NCBI GenBank assembly: GCA_934045075.1
Contig: OW203722.1
Coordinates: 23,096,879 to 23,160,878, forward strand
Reading direction: 5' to 3'
DNA: 64,000 nt
Source of the DNA: Yponomeuta sedellus
Taxonomy: Eukaryota > Arthropoda > Insecta > Lepidoptera > Yponomeutidae
Part shown: positions 49,257 through 57,529 of the stretch, one piece after another
Numbering within the stretch: position 1 is the stretch's first letter
How the letters are laid out: every line of letters starts with the position of its first letter
Position numbers and translations under genes: made by a program
The notes under the pieces: model-generated
What the model was told of the DNA's origin: nothing
The model's input: only the letters and a program-made list of their open reading frames with translations
Database searches by the model: none

Positions 49257-50199
49257 CCCTTCTCGCGTTTAGTGTACATACGTCTGTACACTAATCAGCC
49301 CGGCCGCGCGCATCCCCCAAGCGCTTAGTGTACAGACGTATGTACACTATGCAACGCTCAGATTGGACTCTTTTTATCTATGCTCTGTGCATTCTCTATG
49401 GACAATATCTGTTGTTTTATTGGCCAATGGTTAGTAAGGATTACTTTCGCCAACCAATCAAATGACGTGACGTGGAAAAAAATTGAATTATCATCGAAAC
49501 CACATGAGCTTGCTAGGTCAGACGCCATTTTGCGTTTTCGTCGTGAGTTGCTCCGCTCGCTAAAGTTTTATAAGTTATTTAGAGAAGGCAACGCTGCGTA
49601 TTTGTTCATGTGTTATATATCAAATTACTGGGAAAAGTGTGTAGATTATGATTCAAATAATAGTTTCGTTGTATTTGATGGAAAAGAAAGTGAAAAAAGC
49701 CTCGAACTTTTAGCCCGGATTGTGCCGCTTGTATGGGCGGTCAGTGTCATTTTACCTCTTCCTGGTAATTATTCATTTATAGCTTTATTTTGGTGAATTA
49801 GAGTATGAAAATTGTGTAAACAGTAATAGATAATATGCAGATCATATTATAAGTGTTAGTTCAGTGCTAGTGAATGAGTAATTAGTGAAAATAGTGAGAC
49901 AAAGTTCAAAGTAGTGTCAAAATGGCGTGGATAGTGAAATTCATCTCGTCATTTGAATATCATGTAAGTTTATTGATAATTTTATTAGCATTACAAGTAT
50001 AATAACCGGATAGGGAATTTTATGCAGATTGTAGTGATATATAACACTTATTGAATAATTACGTAGTACTTTCTCTAATTTGAGAAATGCGGAACTGTGT
50101 TCACAAAAAAGATGCAAAAAAATGGCGGTGCGAAATGACCCTGCACTATGCGGTACCTTTGAACTTTCTTTTTTCCGAGCGCGCGTGGCGCTAGAAGGG
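49257..50199 (+). mobile_element. Non-autonomous piggyBac-like element nested in the Polinton
   Basis: 943 bp flanked by TTAA (49253-49256 and 50200-50203). The ends are CCCTTCTCGCG and, reversed, CCCTTCTAGCG. Next to the left end are two mirror palindromes (49271-49292 and 49327-49348, AGTGTACATACG.. and AGTGTACAGACG..). TTAA targets and CCC..GGG ends are the piggyBac signature. A 138-codon open frame (49380-49796) shows no transposase features that I recognise, so the copy depends on another element for mobility. Confidence 0.85.
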
Positions 50200-50299
50200 T
50201 TAAGAAAAAAAACATTAAATCTAGTTTTTCTGAATTTTGAATTTGTGTACATTTTAAGATAATATTGTAGATAGACATTTAAATACATACCTACACTAA

Positions 50300-50305
50300 A
50301 ATAAA
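50300..50305 (+). terminator. Poly(A) signal, probably of polB
   Basis: AATAAA, about 1.1 kb after the polB stop. It would be about 180 bases after the stop without the piggyBac-like insertion. Confidence 0.45.
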
Positions 50306-50808
50306 CGTTTTTATCTGAAACAAATACCTGTGTTCATACTTATTCCATATCCTTGATAGGTTTGATCAAGACCTGACCTGCTCTGGCTGTGTCATCAAAT
50401 TCTTCATTTCACTTCCACCTCAAGCAAGACCGAACCTGTCGCAATTGTGTCATCAAGACGTCCTTTGTTCAAACTAACTTTGCGAGCTCGCGCGCATGAA
50501 GCGCGCGGGGAGGGGGACCACCCGCGACGATGTTATGCATCGTCGTATAACATTGCATACAGCGGGGAGAGGTAGCTCTGGTTATATTGGTCGGACAACT
50601 CTTTCGAATAATGATGACTATTGATGACGCAGCTTGACTGAGTCCGTAATTCATTCGCAAGTTAACATCGATAGCATCGAGACGAGTTACTGTGCTGATA
50701 AAATATTTTTATTTTGGTAAGTTGAAACCTGTCTTCTTTGAATAAATATCTAACTTCTTTTTAATTTTGTCGATACTAAAATCTATTATTTATTTTCAGA
50801 TCACCAAG
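50306..50808 (+). promoter_or_regulatory. 5' region and leader intron of the small nuclear-type gene
   Basis: GC-rich around 50480-50580, with a hairpin CGACGATG/CATCGTCG (50525-50545). An intron is predicted from GTAAGT at 50716 to CAG at 50799, with the next exon starting 9 bases before the ATG. No TATA box was found. Confidence 0.5.
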
Positions 50809-51171
50809 ATGACCTACAGCCCGACGATAACGGACCCTTTCTTCTACGGCCAGCATTTACTGACCGGATTCGAGAGCGAGGATGTGGAAGAAGTTGGGGC
50901 TCCAGAACCTCCCCCGCGAAATCCGAACAAGCGAGTGCGGCCTTCCAAGAAAAAGACGCAAAATACAACTTCCTACATTGTGAAGAAATCGCGGCGTAAA
51001 GGTTTGCGAATGATAAAAATCAAAGTGATTGACTTATCCAGTGACAGTGAAGTGGAAACGTCGAATGCGCAGTATATGGTGATGGAACATACCGACGAGA
51101 TAATGGACATGACCGAAAATTTACTTGACAGAATGAGTAGGAAGTTAACTAATAATAGTAATGATTACTAA
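50809..51171 (+). CDS. Small basic Polinton protein with a putative SUMO-interacting motif
   Basis: 120 aa. The start is the first ATG after the predicted leader intron; the frame upstream is intronic. The N-terminal 35 residues are acidic and Pro-rich. Residues 41-67 are strongly basic (KRVRPSKKK, KKSRRKGLR), a likely nuclear localisation or DNA-binding tract. Residues 73-83 read VIDLSSDSEVE. A hydrophobic VIDL followed by acidic and phosphorylatable serines is the textbook form of a SUMO-interacting motif. The C-terminus is short and helical. No enzyme signature. It lies tail to tail with the capsid gene cluster. An AATAAA follows at 51245. A role in host nuclear control is inference. Confidence 0.6.
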   Translation: MTYSPTITDPFFYGQHLLTGFESEDVEEVGAPEPPPRNPNKRVRPSKKKTQNTTSYIVKKSRRKGLRMIKIKVIDLSSDSEVETSNAQYMVMEHTDEIMDMTENLLDRMSRKLTNNSNDY

Positions 51172-51244
51172 AAATGTGAAGAATTATTTTTTCTTTGTAT
51201 TTCGCTAGGTAACTAGCATTATGCAATAATTATGTAATACTATA

Positions 51245-51250
51245 AATAAA
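51245..51250 (+). terminator. Poly(A) signal of the small nuclear-type gene
   Basis: AATAAA, 74 bases after the stop codon at 51171. Confidence 0.5.
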
Positions 51251-51411
51251 TTTAACTGTGTCAAATATTATTAATCTTAGTTATAAGTAGAATAAGTGTT
51301 ACCGATGTTAAAATGCGAATCATTTAAATATAATATCTTAAACTAAACTGACTTTTGTTTTCTTTTTCTCAGTCAATAAAACAAGAAAATATAAAATTAC
51401 GTAGTAACACA

Positions 51412-51417
51412 TTTATT
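51412..51417 (-). terminator. Poly(A) signal of the leftward gene array
   Basis: AATAAA on the minus strand, about 54 bases after the stop of the last leftward gene. The plus and minus poly(A) signals are only about 160 bp apart, so the two transcription units converge with almost no spacer. Confidence 0.55.
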
Positions 51418-51470
51418 TTTCATAAAATAATAATTAAATACAAATTCAATGGTAAGAAGTTAATTAAAAA

Positions 51471-51962
51471 TTATATTGACACTGTATTGTCAACACACCA
51501 TCTTCTTATACATATAACATTTTTTAATGCACAGTAATCGTTATGAATCAGACAGTTATATTTACTACATTTATTCGTACAATAATAAGAAATTAAGGTC
51601 TTAAGATTAGGTATATCCATTTCGCCAACATCCTTTACAATGCTATTCGGACATAGATCCTGAACCCATTTACATTTTTCAACCCCCTTTGCAACTAAAG
51701 TTTTACCAGATAGGGATGACTTAATCATACTCTTAAATTCTTTATAGCTTATTAATCCTTCACTCCAGTAGATTCCTCGATTTTTCCCGAGCCAAACAAC
51801 TTGTTTCTTTTCTTCGTCAGTCAAATGTTTGAAAGGAAATGGAGGTTTTATTAAAAAAACTTCTGTACTTTCACTTGCTGCCGTAGCAAATTCTTTGACA
51901 ATAAAATTATTTTTGTAGTCTTTAAAGCCTTGTAAATCTACAAAAATGTATTCCGGATTCAT
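51471..51962 (-). CDS. Conserved Polinton protein, unknown function, Cys-rich tail
   Basis: 163 aa, not assigned to an enzyme family with confidence. It starts MNPEYIFVDLQGFK; the VDLQG strand near the start and KTLVAKGVEKCKWV (88-101) suggest an alpha/beta fold that could be RNase H or exonuclease-like, though a full catalytic set is not visible. The C-terminus has C128, C132, C137, H140 and C144, a likely zinc site. Proteins of this pattern are, to my knowledge, common in insect genomes beside Polinton capsid genes. Its ATG overlaps the major capsid gene stop (ATGA type), so the two are probably expressed together. Confidence 0.7.
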   Translation of the reverse strand: MNPEYIFVDLQGFKDYKNNFIVKEFATAASESTEVFLIKPPFPFKHLTDEEKKQVVWLGKNRGIYWSEGLISYKEFKSMIKSSLSGKTLVAKGVEKCKWVQDLCPNSIVKDVGEMDIPNLKTLISYYCTNKCSKYNCLIHNDYCALKNVICIRRWCVDNTVSI

Positions 51963-53164
51963 GATATTTTCTTCACTACACTGGTAAGAGGTTTATATTC
52001 TATAACACAATCGTTCAATATTAAACAGTACGCAGTTGTTTTGTCTGGTATTGCTATCTCGCTCTCAATTTCAACACGAACGTCGACAGGTCCAGTCTTC
52101 AGCGTATCGTTCTGACGACAGCAATCAATTACAAATAATGGAGTTTTTTCTTTGAAGTCGATGTAATTTAACAGGGGTTCCGGAAGACGGCTGTAGTAAG
52201 ACTGTTGAAATTTAGCATACAACTCGTATAATAAAGCATAATTGTCATTGCTAAATTTAACGTTTAGGTTTTCATACGGGAAGTAGGTTGAGTTTAAAAA
52301 CACTTTTATGTCACGCAAGTTACAATGATCGAATCGGGACATATCCTGAAATCCATTATTTTTGCGGTCTTTCTGTAATCCAATGATAACGTACCTTGGC
52401 TTTTCTATCTGTGATGAAGTTTTGATTGCCCATGTATGCTTCGTTGTTTGAGGTAAAAGTGGATATTCATAAAGATCCCAGTTTCTAAACGCTACGTTAA
52501 TAGCTCTGTCTCTTTCTAAATACCTAAGCAAGTTGATTCTCTCTCGGTCAGACACCTTAACGTGGGGCACCCGCCACATAATTTTATCGATTACGATATC
52601 TTCTACAACCTCATTATTATTTAATTTAATTGCATTCATGTTGGTATTGCTTCGCAAAAGTATAAGTTCGTGCTTGCAATTTATTATAATTTTTTTGTAA
52701 TCCTCCGCAAACCCAAGGATTCTATTGAGTGGGAGACAGCCTGAAAAACTTCCTCCCATTGTGTTTTTAATACCGTCAATGCTCCAACCCCATGCATAAG
52801 ACATTTTTGATTCGCTTTCATTCATTGATAATAAACATTTCATTGTGGTTGTTATGCCTGCATTCTTAATCTTATCGATTTCAACCCCATTTAATTCGTA
52901 CCGAATATCTTGAAATAAAAATAGTATTGGGTTATTTATTAATTGAAACTCGGTCACTTTGGCTTTAGTTTCACTGTTGATTACGCTGATCCTTCCTTCT
53001 ACGTATAAAGTACTCTCCGACGGTAGAATGTAAAGGTCTTGCTGGTTAATTGGAATCCGTATCTCATCGTTCCTATTGTAGCTGCTTACATAAGGCTTGT
53101 AGGAATGAATCTGAATACTTTCAATGCTGTTGTCTTGTACAAAAGGTTCTGCTACATTAAGCAT
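51959..53164 (-). CDS. mcp: Major capsid protein, double jelly-roll
   Basis: 401 aa. Matches the Polinton major capsid family, which automated annotations often name 'F54H12.2-like'. Recognisable blocks: NDEIRIPINQQDLYILPSES near residue 33; WRVPHVKVSDRERINLLRYL; FRNWDLYEYPLLPQT; EKPRYVIIGLQ; FDHCNLRDIKVFLNSTYFPY; PLFVIDCCRQND; and AYCLILNDCVIEYKPLT near the end. The family forms hexagonal capsomers by analogy with adenovirus hexon-like double jelly-roll proteins. Length is typical of arthropod copies. No stop or frameshift. It lies downstream of the minor capsid gene (143-bp gap) and overlaps the next gene by 4 bases. Confidence 0.95.
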   Translation of the reverse strand: MLNVAEPFVQDNSIESIQIHSYKPYVSSYNRNDEIRIPINQQDLYILPSESTLYVEGRISVINSETKAKVTEFQLINNPILFLFQDIRYELNGVEIDKIKNAGITTTMKCLLSMNESESKMSYAWGWSIDGIKNTMGGSFSGCLPLNRILGFAEDYKKIIINCKHELILLRSNTNMNAIKLNNNEVVEDIVIDKIMWRVPHVKVSDRERINLLRYLERDRAINVAFRNWDLYEYPLLPQTTKHTWAIKTSSQIEKPRYVIIGLQKDRKNNGFQDMSRFDHCNLRDIKVFLNSTYFPYENLNVKFSNDNYALLYELYAKFQQSYYSRLPEPLLNYIDFKEKTPLFVIDCCRQNDTLKTGPVDVRVEIESEIAIPDKTTAYCLILNDCVIEYKPLTSVVKKIS

Positions 53165-53306
53165 TTTAGTTACTTCGACAAATTTATTAATTTGAGAAAT
53201 TGTTTATTGGCTTTGGTTAACTTATTTCTTTTTGGTGGTACCTTCGTAATATTTGAAAGCAAACTGCGCTTTCTGCTGGTAGTACACAGGTTTTTATTGA
53301 AATCAA

Positions 53307-53978
53307 TCATTTTTTCTTCAGATGTAAGCAAAGCTGTACTTCTTCCCTTCTTAAATTTAGTGGGTTATTATTTAAATCCAAAATTCTAATATTAATTGCA
53401 CTCACACTGTTTTGGATAACTGGGAAATAGATAACGTTTTTAGGAATTTCAATTATTCGATAACCCGGCGGCACATTCGGAGAAAACTCATAAATTATAT
53501 GGCTAGGTTTTCCATTAACAAATGATCCACTTACAATATCACATTCGATTCGGACTATGGCTGATGGTAAAATGTTGATCGGATAGGAAGATGTGTGTAA
53601 TATATTAGCTTTTAATAATACTTTTCCAAATCCTAATGTAACTCCTATTGAGTTCTCCTTATCAAAATGAATGTCTTTGCTACTAAAAATACTGGTGCTT
53701 AAAGTATTATTATTGCAAGTTAATTCCAAAACACAATCATGAACATGTTTCGTTAGGAAGTCAATAATATCTTCAAGTTCATATGAACCCTCTGGTATTA
53801 TCACAACCCCATCTTTACCGTAATAGAATTTATTATTTCTGTGATCAACATTAGGAATTGAATTAAAAGTAGTGAAGTACAACAGGCCACACTCATAATC
53901 ACCATCAGTTTCCAAAGCCGGTGAATAATTTGTTACAAGAGCAGAGTCTGTGCCCGTTATAGACATTGTGAAAGACAT
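53307..53978 (-). CDS. Minor capsid protein, penton-like
   Basis: 223 aa. Matches the single jelly-roll penton-like protein of Polintons. Conserved stretches: SYELEDIIDFL, NNNTLSTSIF, SIGVTLGFGKVLL, IVRIECDIVSGSFVNGKPSH, then IYEFSPNVPPGYRIIEIPK and a C-terminal EEVQLCLHLK. It would occupy the capsid vertices together with the major capsid protein. The start codon is 3 bases past the protease stop, so the genes are packed head to tail. A second Met at residue 5 is an alternative start. Confidence 0.92.
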   Translation of the reverse strand: MSFTMSITGTDSALVTNYSPALETDGDYECGLLYFTTFNSIPNVDHRNNKFYYGKDGVVIIPEGSYELEDIIDFLTKHVHDCVLELTCNNNTLSTSIFSSKDIHFDKENSIGVTLGFGKVLLKANILHTSSYPINILPSAIVRIECDIVSGSFVNGKPSHIIYEFSPNVPPGYRIIEIPKNVIYFPVIQNSVSAINIRILDLNNNPLNLRREEVQLCLHLKKK

Positions 53979-53980
53979 AG

Positions 53981-54313
53981 TTAACTGACTCGTTTCCAGA
54001 AACCTTTCAAAAATTTAAGACATAAATGTCCACAGTTAAACGTGTTGTATGCTTGATATTTAGTATAATTGTAATACAAATCTGCGCCACTTAGGTATTT
54101 AACCAATTCTGTAGGAGGTTTTAAATCTCCGAAACTGTTAAAATATTCACAATAATTATAAATTTTTACGAAGGCTACCCAATGCGTTCCAGGGTTGTCA
54201 GAACTATCTAAATTAATAATCGCACACTCAATTTGTTTAGGTTTTTGAGGCAAATTATCCCTCATGTATACACCTCTGAAATATGGTATATTACTGTTAT
54301 TAACATATTTCAT
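53981..54313 (-). CDS. Adenain-like cysteine protease (virion maturation)
   Basis: 110 aa from the first ATG. By family knowledge it cleaves virion precursors. Catalytic layout: H44 (GTHWVAF), acid position N59 in YFNSFGD with D63 nearby, oxyanion Q87 (KYQAY) and nucleophile C94 (NCGHLCLKFL). The usual YFDSFG Asp is Asn here, as in the African swine fever virus homologue. The same frame stays open upstream of this ATG into the end of the PLA2-like gene and includes residues matching the family N-terminus (RALTNEDI). The real protein is therefore probably longer, with a start I cannot place: there is no upstream ATG nearby. Confidence 0.88.
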   Translation of the reverse strand: MKYVNNSNIPYFRGVYMRDNLPQKPKQIECAIINLDSSDNPGTHWVAFVKIYNYCEYFNSFGDLKPPTELVKYLSGADLYYNYTKYQAYNTFNCGHLCLKFLKGFWKRVS

Positions 54314-54351
54314 TATATCTTCATTTGTGAGTGCGCGTCGGGGTAGCCTAT

Positions 54352-55074
54352 TTAGCAGTTTTTTGTATGTAAACAGAGCCCACCACCTTTTTTGTACGGT
54401 TTGATGTACAGCCCTTTTCCAATAGCAATTGTCTCCATCATCTTATTATGACGTATTGATTCTTTTAGATTTTCTTGAGCAGATTTGGAGTCGTTCACTG
54501 CTTTTGCTATTCCAGCTGCACCTCCAGCTAATGCACCTACTGCCGAAAGGCAAGCAAATATAGGAAGAAGTGGTAGTATCCCCCCAATTTTTGGGATTGG
54601 TATTATTCGAGGTAGCTGAACTTTCATATTTTTAGGAAACAATTTTTTTGCAGCTAAATGTGCATATTTAATTGCAGATTGTTTGTTTTTTAGTTTAGCT
54701 TTCTTTAATTGTGTACTTATTTTTCTAATACCTGATTTAAAACCAGCACCTGTCTTAACCTTAACTTTCATGATTTTGTTTACTAACCACGAAGCAAGTC
54801 TTTCCCCTCTACTCACGTCTTTTGCTTTTGATCTAAGTTTTGCCATTTCCATCAATTCTTTATCAGCTTGGTGTCGATTGCGCGTATCGGTGTATTTAGT
54901 ATAGGCAATGTCGTGACGCATACAAGCATCGTCTAACTGATTAATACCTCGATCACCTCTTAGTAAGCGTTTTTCTAGTTTTGTGCCAGGGCCGCAATAA
55001 TTATATCCTGGTAAATGTAACTCGAGTGGTAAATTATTTATTAATTTATTAATAAGTCCTCTTCCAGTCATCAC
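54352..55074 (-). CDS. Phospholipase A2-like minor virion protein
   Basis: 240 aa. Residues 21-75 are a parvovirus VP1-type PLA2 domain: calcium loop YCGPG (26-30) and catalytic HD with Tyr (H54-D55-IAY), then DKEL. In parvoviruses this enzyme breaches the endosomal membrane; the same role here is inference. Residues 100-150 are Lys-rich. Residues 163-193 are a hydrophobic Gly/Ala/Leu-rich segment, as in adenovirus-type membrane-active minor core proteins. The C-terminal GKGLYIKPYKKGGG is typical of the Polinton version. The gene starts with a tandem ATG and lies 50 bases after the integrase stop. Confidence 0.9.
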   Translation of the reverse strand: MMTGRGLINKLINNLPLELHLPGYNYCGPGTKLEKRLLRGDRGINQLDDACMRHDIAYTKYTDTRNRHQADKELMEMAKLRSKAKDVSRGERLASWLVNKIMKVKVKTGAGFKSGIRKISTQLKKAKLKNKQSAIKYAHLAAKKLFPKNMKVQLPRIIPIPKIGGILPLLPIFACLSAVGALAGGAAGIAKAVNDSKSAQENLKESIRHNKMMETIAIGKGLYIKPYKKGGGLCLHTKNC

Positions 55075-55124
55075 TTACGAACGAATGAATAAAATTTTGC
55101 ATTCATGAGTGTAATATAATAACA

Positions 55125-56066
55125 TTATTTCACGACATCATTTTTACCGATCCAACTGTTTTCAGCGTCTTTTAATCCAAGCCATTTGACAAATAACATA
55201 TTTCCTCTCTTTTTCAATACCTTTTCAATTAAATAAACACCGGGATTACGTGTTTTATTTAATTCCTGCTCGTAGAAACTACCTTTTATTAATTGATTAT
55301 GCTGGTCTTTAATACGATATGTAATGGGAGTAGTTTTGTTAACTTTGCTAATGGTAAATAACTCGGTCGACCAATTGGGAGTATACCCTTTGTAAAAACA
55401 CCCTTTGTACTTGCTAATACGAACGCAATCCCCTACTTTACACTTTGGTTTCACTGAGGATGACTCTGCGTGAGATACAATATTTTCTAAAACTTTGGGT
55501 TCATTGACTTTGTTTACCTCCACTGGTCGATACTTTGTTGTACGGTGTTTCGTACTATTATATGAAATCACAATATCAACTAATGGTTTTCCAATCCATT
55601 TGTAATTGCCAACTAAACTAAAATATTTATATAGCTTATTCTTCAATGTCCTTATAACTCTTTCAACAATAGATGCTTTCTTTGTAGAAAAAGTTGAATA
55701 ATGGTTAATGTGGTATGATTGCATAAGCCTTTGAAAAGATTTGTTATAAAATTCTGTTCCTAAATCGGTCTGTACGTTAGTTGGAACACGATTACTTTTT
55801 AAAATTTTTTCAAATGCATTACACACTTCATTCATTGATTTAGTTTTTAATGGAACAGTCCAAACATATTTTGAAAAACAATCTATAATGACTAAAATAA
55901 AATTAAATCCTCTATTGTGTTTTCGAATATGTTGGATATCAATTAAATCCGCTTGCCATAAATCATCGATTCCTTTAAGAATAACTTGCCGTCGATTGAA
56001 ATTTCTTCTAGCAGCTCTATGAATCTCGTTCACCACTTTTTCTTTACTCATAATTTCTACTGGCAA
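55125..56066 (-). CDS. int: RVE-family integrase with chromodomain
   Basis: 313 aa. Inserts the element, giving the 6-bp target duplication. Catalytic triad: D40 (WQADLID), D101 (QTDLGTEF) and E135 (SIVERVIRTLK), a D-x60-D-x33-E layout. Residues 205-250 (VGDCVRISKYKG...) form an SH3-like DNA-binding domain. Residues 277-311 (VYLIEKVL...LFVKWLGL...SWIG) are a chromodomain with the aromatic positions kept, which may steer insertion to particular chromatin. No N-terminal zinc domain is visible. Its start overlaps the preceding gene by 23 bases; an internal ATG (residue 6) is the alternative start. Confidence 0.96.
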   Translation of the reverse strand: MPVEIMSKEKVVNEIHRAARRNFNRRQVILKGIDDLWQADLIDIQHIRKHNRGFNFILVIIDCFSKYVWTVPLKTKSMNEVCNAFEKILKSNRVPTNVQTDLGTEFYNKSFQRLMQSYHINHYSTFSTKKASIVERVIRTLKNKLYKYFSLVGNYKWIGKPLVDIVISYNSTKHRTTKYRPVEVNKVNEPKVLENIVSHAESSSVKPKCKVGDCVRISKYKGCFYKGYTPNWSTELFTISKVNKTTPITYRIKDQHNQLIKGSFYEQELNKTRNPGVYLIEKVLKKRGNMLFVKWLGLKDAENSWIGKNDVVK

Positions 56067-56433
56067 TGTCTCTGATTGCTACCAACTGATCTTTGATAAT
56101 AGAACTAACTTCTACCCTTGTACACTTTTCATCTAACTGTTTCTGAATCAGTTGTATCTGACTCTTTATACTTTTTAGCTCGACAAGAATATCATGCTCT
56201 TTGCAAAATAACTTTAAGTTTTGATCAACATACTCTTTGTTGACAGCCTCATCTGGTAGTACAGGAAGTCTCAATCCTACCAGTTTTTCTGATTTCAAGT
56301 CATATTCTCCGTTAAGGTTTTGAGTAAGATTTTTATTATTGGTGCTATAAAATATTTCTGATGGACGAAGTCTTTTATGCACATGGTGGCCAAATTTATC
56401 AATATTCATCATTTTTTTAAGAAGGTTGAACAA
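56044..56433 (-). CDS. Small fibre-like Polinton protein
   Basis: 129 aa, or about 121 if translation begins at the third Met before NIDKFGHHVHKRLR. That first block is conserved in Polinton loci as far as I recall, but has no known function. Residues 49-70 (EKLVGLRLP...DEAVNKEYVD) match the 'AVNKxYVD' signature found at shaft junctions of trimeric phage tail fibres. Residues 76-104 are predicted coiled coil (leucine and isoleucine heptads, LKSIKSQIQLIQKQL). A short trimeric spike or fibre base is a reasonable inference. Overlaps the integrase start by 23 bases. Confidence 0.65.
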   Translation of the reverse strand: MFNLLKKMMNIDKFGHHVHKRLRPSEIFYSTNNKNLTQNLNGEYDLKSEKLVGLRLPVLPDEAVNKEYVDQNLKLFCKEHDILVELKSIKSQIQLIQKQLDEKCTRVEVSSIIKDQLVAIRDIASRNYE

Positions 56434-56469
56434 GAACTGATGGAAAATACATTTGAGTTTGTAATTATA

Positions 56470-57438
56470 TTACTTTATTAGACCACATTCACGCAGTTCT
56501 TCAATGATAGAAATAATTTCGTTATTAAGCCCTGTATTACCAGCTTCGCGAGACGCAATAAGTAATTTTAAACGTTCCACCAATTCATTTGGATCATCCC
56601 AGTACACATAATCCACATTTTTATTCATTTTTTTCAAGACTGGTAACCCTTCTCCTTGCGGCAGACTTTCAATACTGCTAGAAGTATTTTTGGTTAGTTT
56701 AAAGAGAGGTTTTATTATTTGCAAATACTTCATACCTCTATTACTTTTTATTGGCTGTTTAGGACTGAAATCACGACGGTGAGCATTTGTTTCTAACAGT
56801 AATTGTTTATAGTTTTTTAAATCATCAGGCTTAACTAAACTTAAATTTGGTTTTGGTTTCAACAATAATTCAGCTAATCCAGGTGTATTTAAATAACTTT
56901 TCCCGCCAACTGAAATCTTATTTTCTGTAACTGACACTCGCAGTGATCCCAACATAGTTTTTCCTCGCTCCAGCCTTACTCCATAAGGTACATTACTAAA
57001 TATTTCCGATGACAATGACCAAGAAGAAGAATCTTGGCGAGGACTCTGAACAGATTCAAGAGTTTTAAACGATGTGTCACTTGAATCACCCATGTTTAAA
57101 TCGCCTTCATCAGTTTCACTAAATGCTTTCTGTTCAGGTTTTTGGGAGTCACGATCACTATTTTGCATAAAGTTGTAGCTGGTAGATGCACCATCATCGA
57201 TTTCATTAAGGTCTTTGTTAGTATCAATGTTTGTTTTAGTGTCCCAGTGTCTATCATCCCAATACTCTTTATTAATCTTTTCATTTTTTGCGGCGATGCT
57301 TTTTAGTGGACCTGTTAATGGTTTGAAAACCTTTTCCAATACTAGATCATTATCGTGGTCAATATCTTTCAATTGTTTAAACTTTCTTTTTACAGCTTCA
57401 GCAGATTCTACAATCTGTGTTTTTAGTATCTTTTCCAT
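56470..57438 (-). CDS. Conserved Polinton protein of unknown function (PY-type)
   Basis: 322 aa from the internal ATG at 57438. The frame is open a further 39 codons, but those residues are unlike the family and overlap the ATPase end. The N-terminus is helical and charged (MEKILKTQIVESAEAVKRKF). A low-complexity acidic/Ser region spans about 70-150. The C-terminal half is the conserved part: SVGGKSYLNTPGLAELLL, YKQLLLETNAHRR, then VYWDDPNELVERLKLLIASR...EIISIIEELR at the end. That C-terminal signature recurs in invertebrate proteins encoded next to Polinton genes (PY-type in older Polinton nomenclature, by inference). No enzyme motif. The AATAAA at 56474-56479 overlaps the stop codon. Confidence 0.8.
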   Translation of the reverse strand: MEKILKTQIVESAEAVKRKFKQLKDIDHDNDLVLEKVFKPLTGPLKSIAAKNEKINKEYWDDRHWDTKTNIDTNKDLNEIDDGASTSYNFMQNSDRDSQKPEQKAFSETDEGDLNMGDSSDTSFKTLESVQSPRQDSSSWSLSSEIFSNVPYGVRLERGKTMLGSLRVSVTENKISVGGKSYLNTPGLAELLLKPKPNLSLVKPDDLKNYKQLLLETNAHRRDFSPKQPIKSNRGMKYLQIIKPLFKLTKNTSSSIESLPQGEGLPVLKKMNKNVDYVYWDDPNELVERLKLLIASREAGNTGLNNEIISIIEELRECGLIK

Positions 57439-57529
57439 AGCGAGATAAAATATGTACTTTCTCTCGCAACGCAAACCGATTAGTAACGACACTTCGATCC
57501 GTAACTCATTATAAATAGCACAAATATGC

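Noticed and set aside
49380..49796. 138-codon gene inside the Polinton
   Set aside because: Lies wholly inside the TTAA-flanked piggyBac-like insertion and shows no recognisable protein features.
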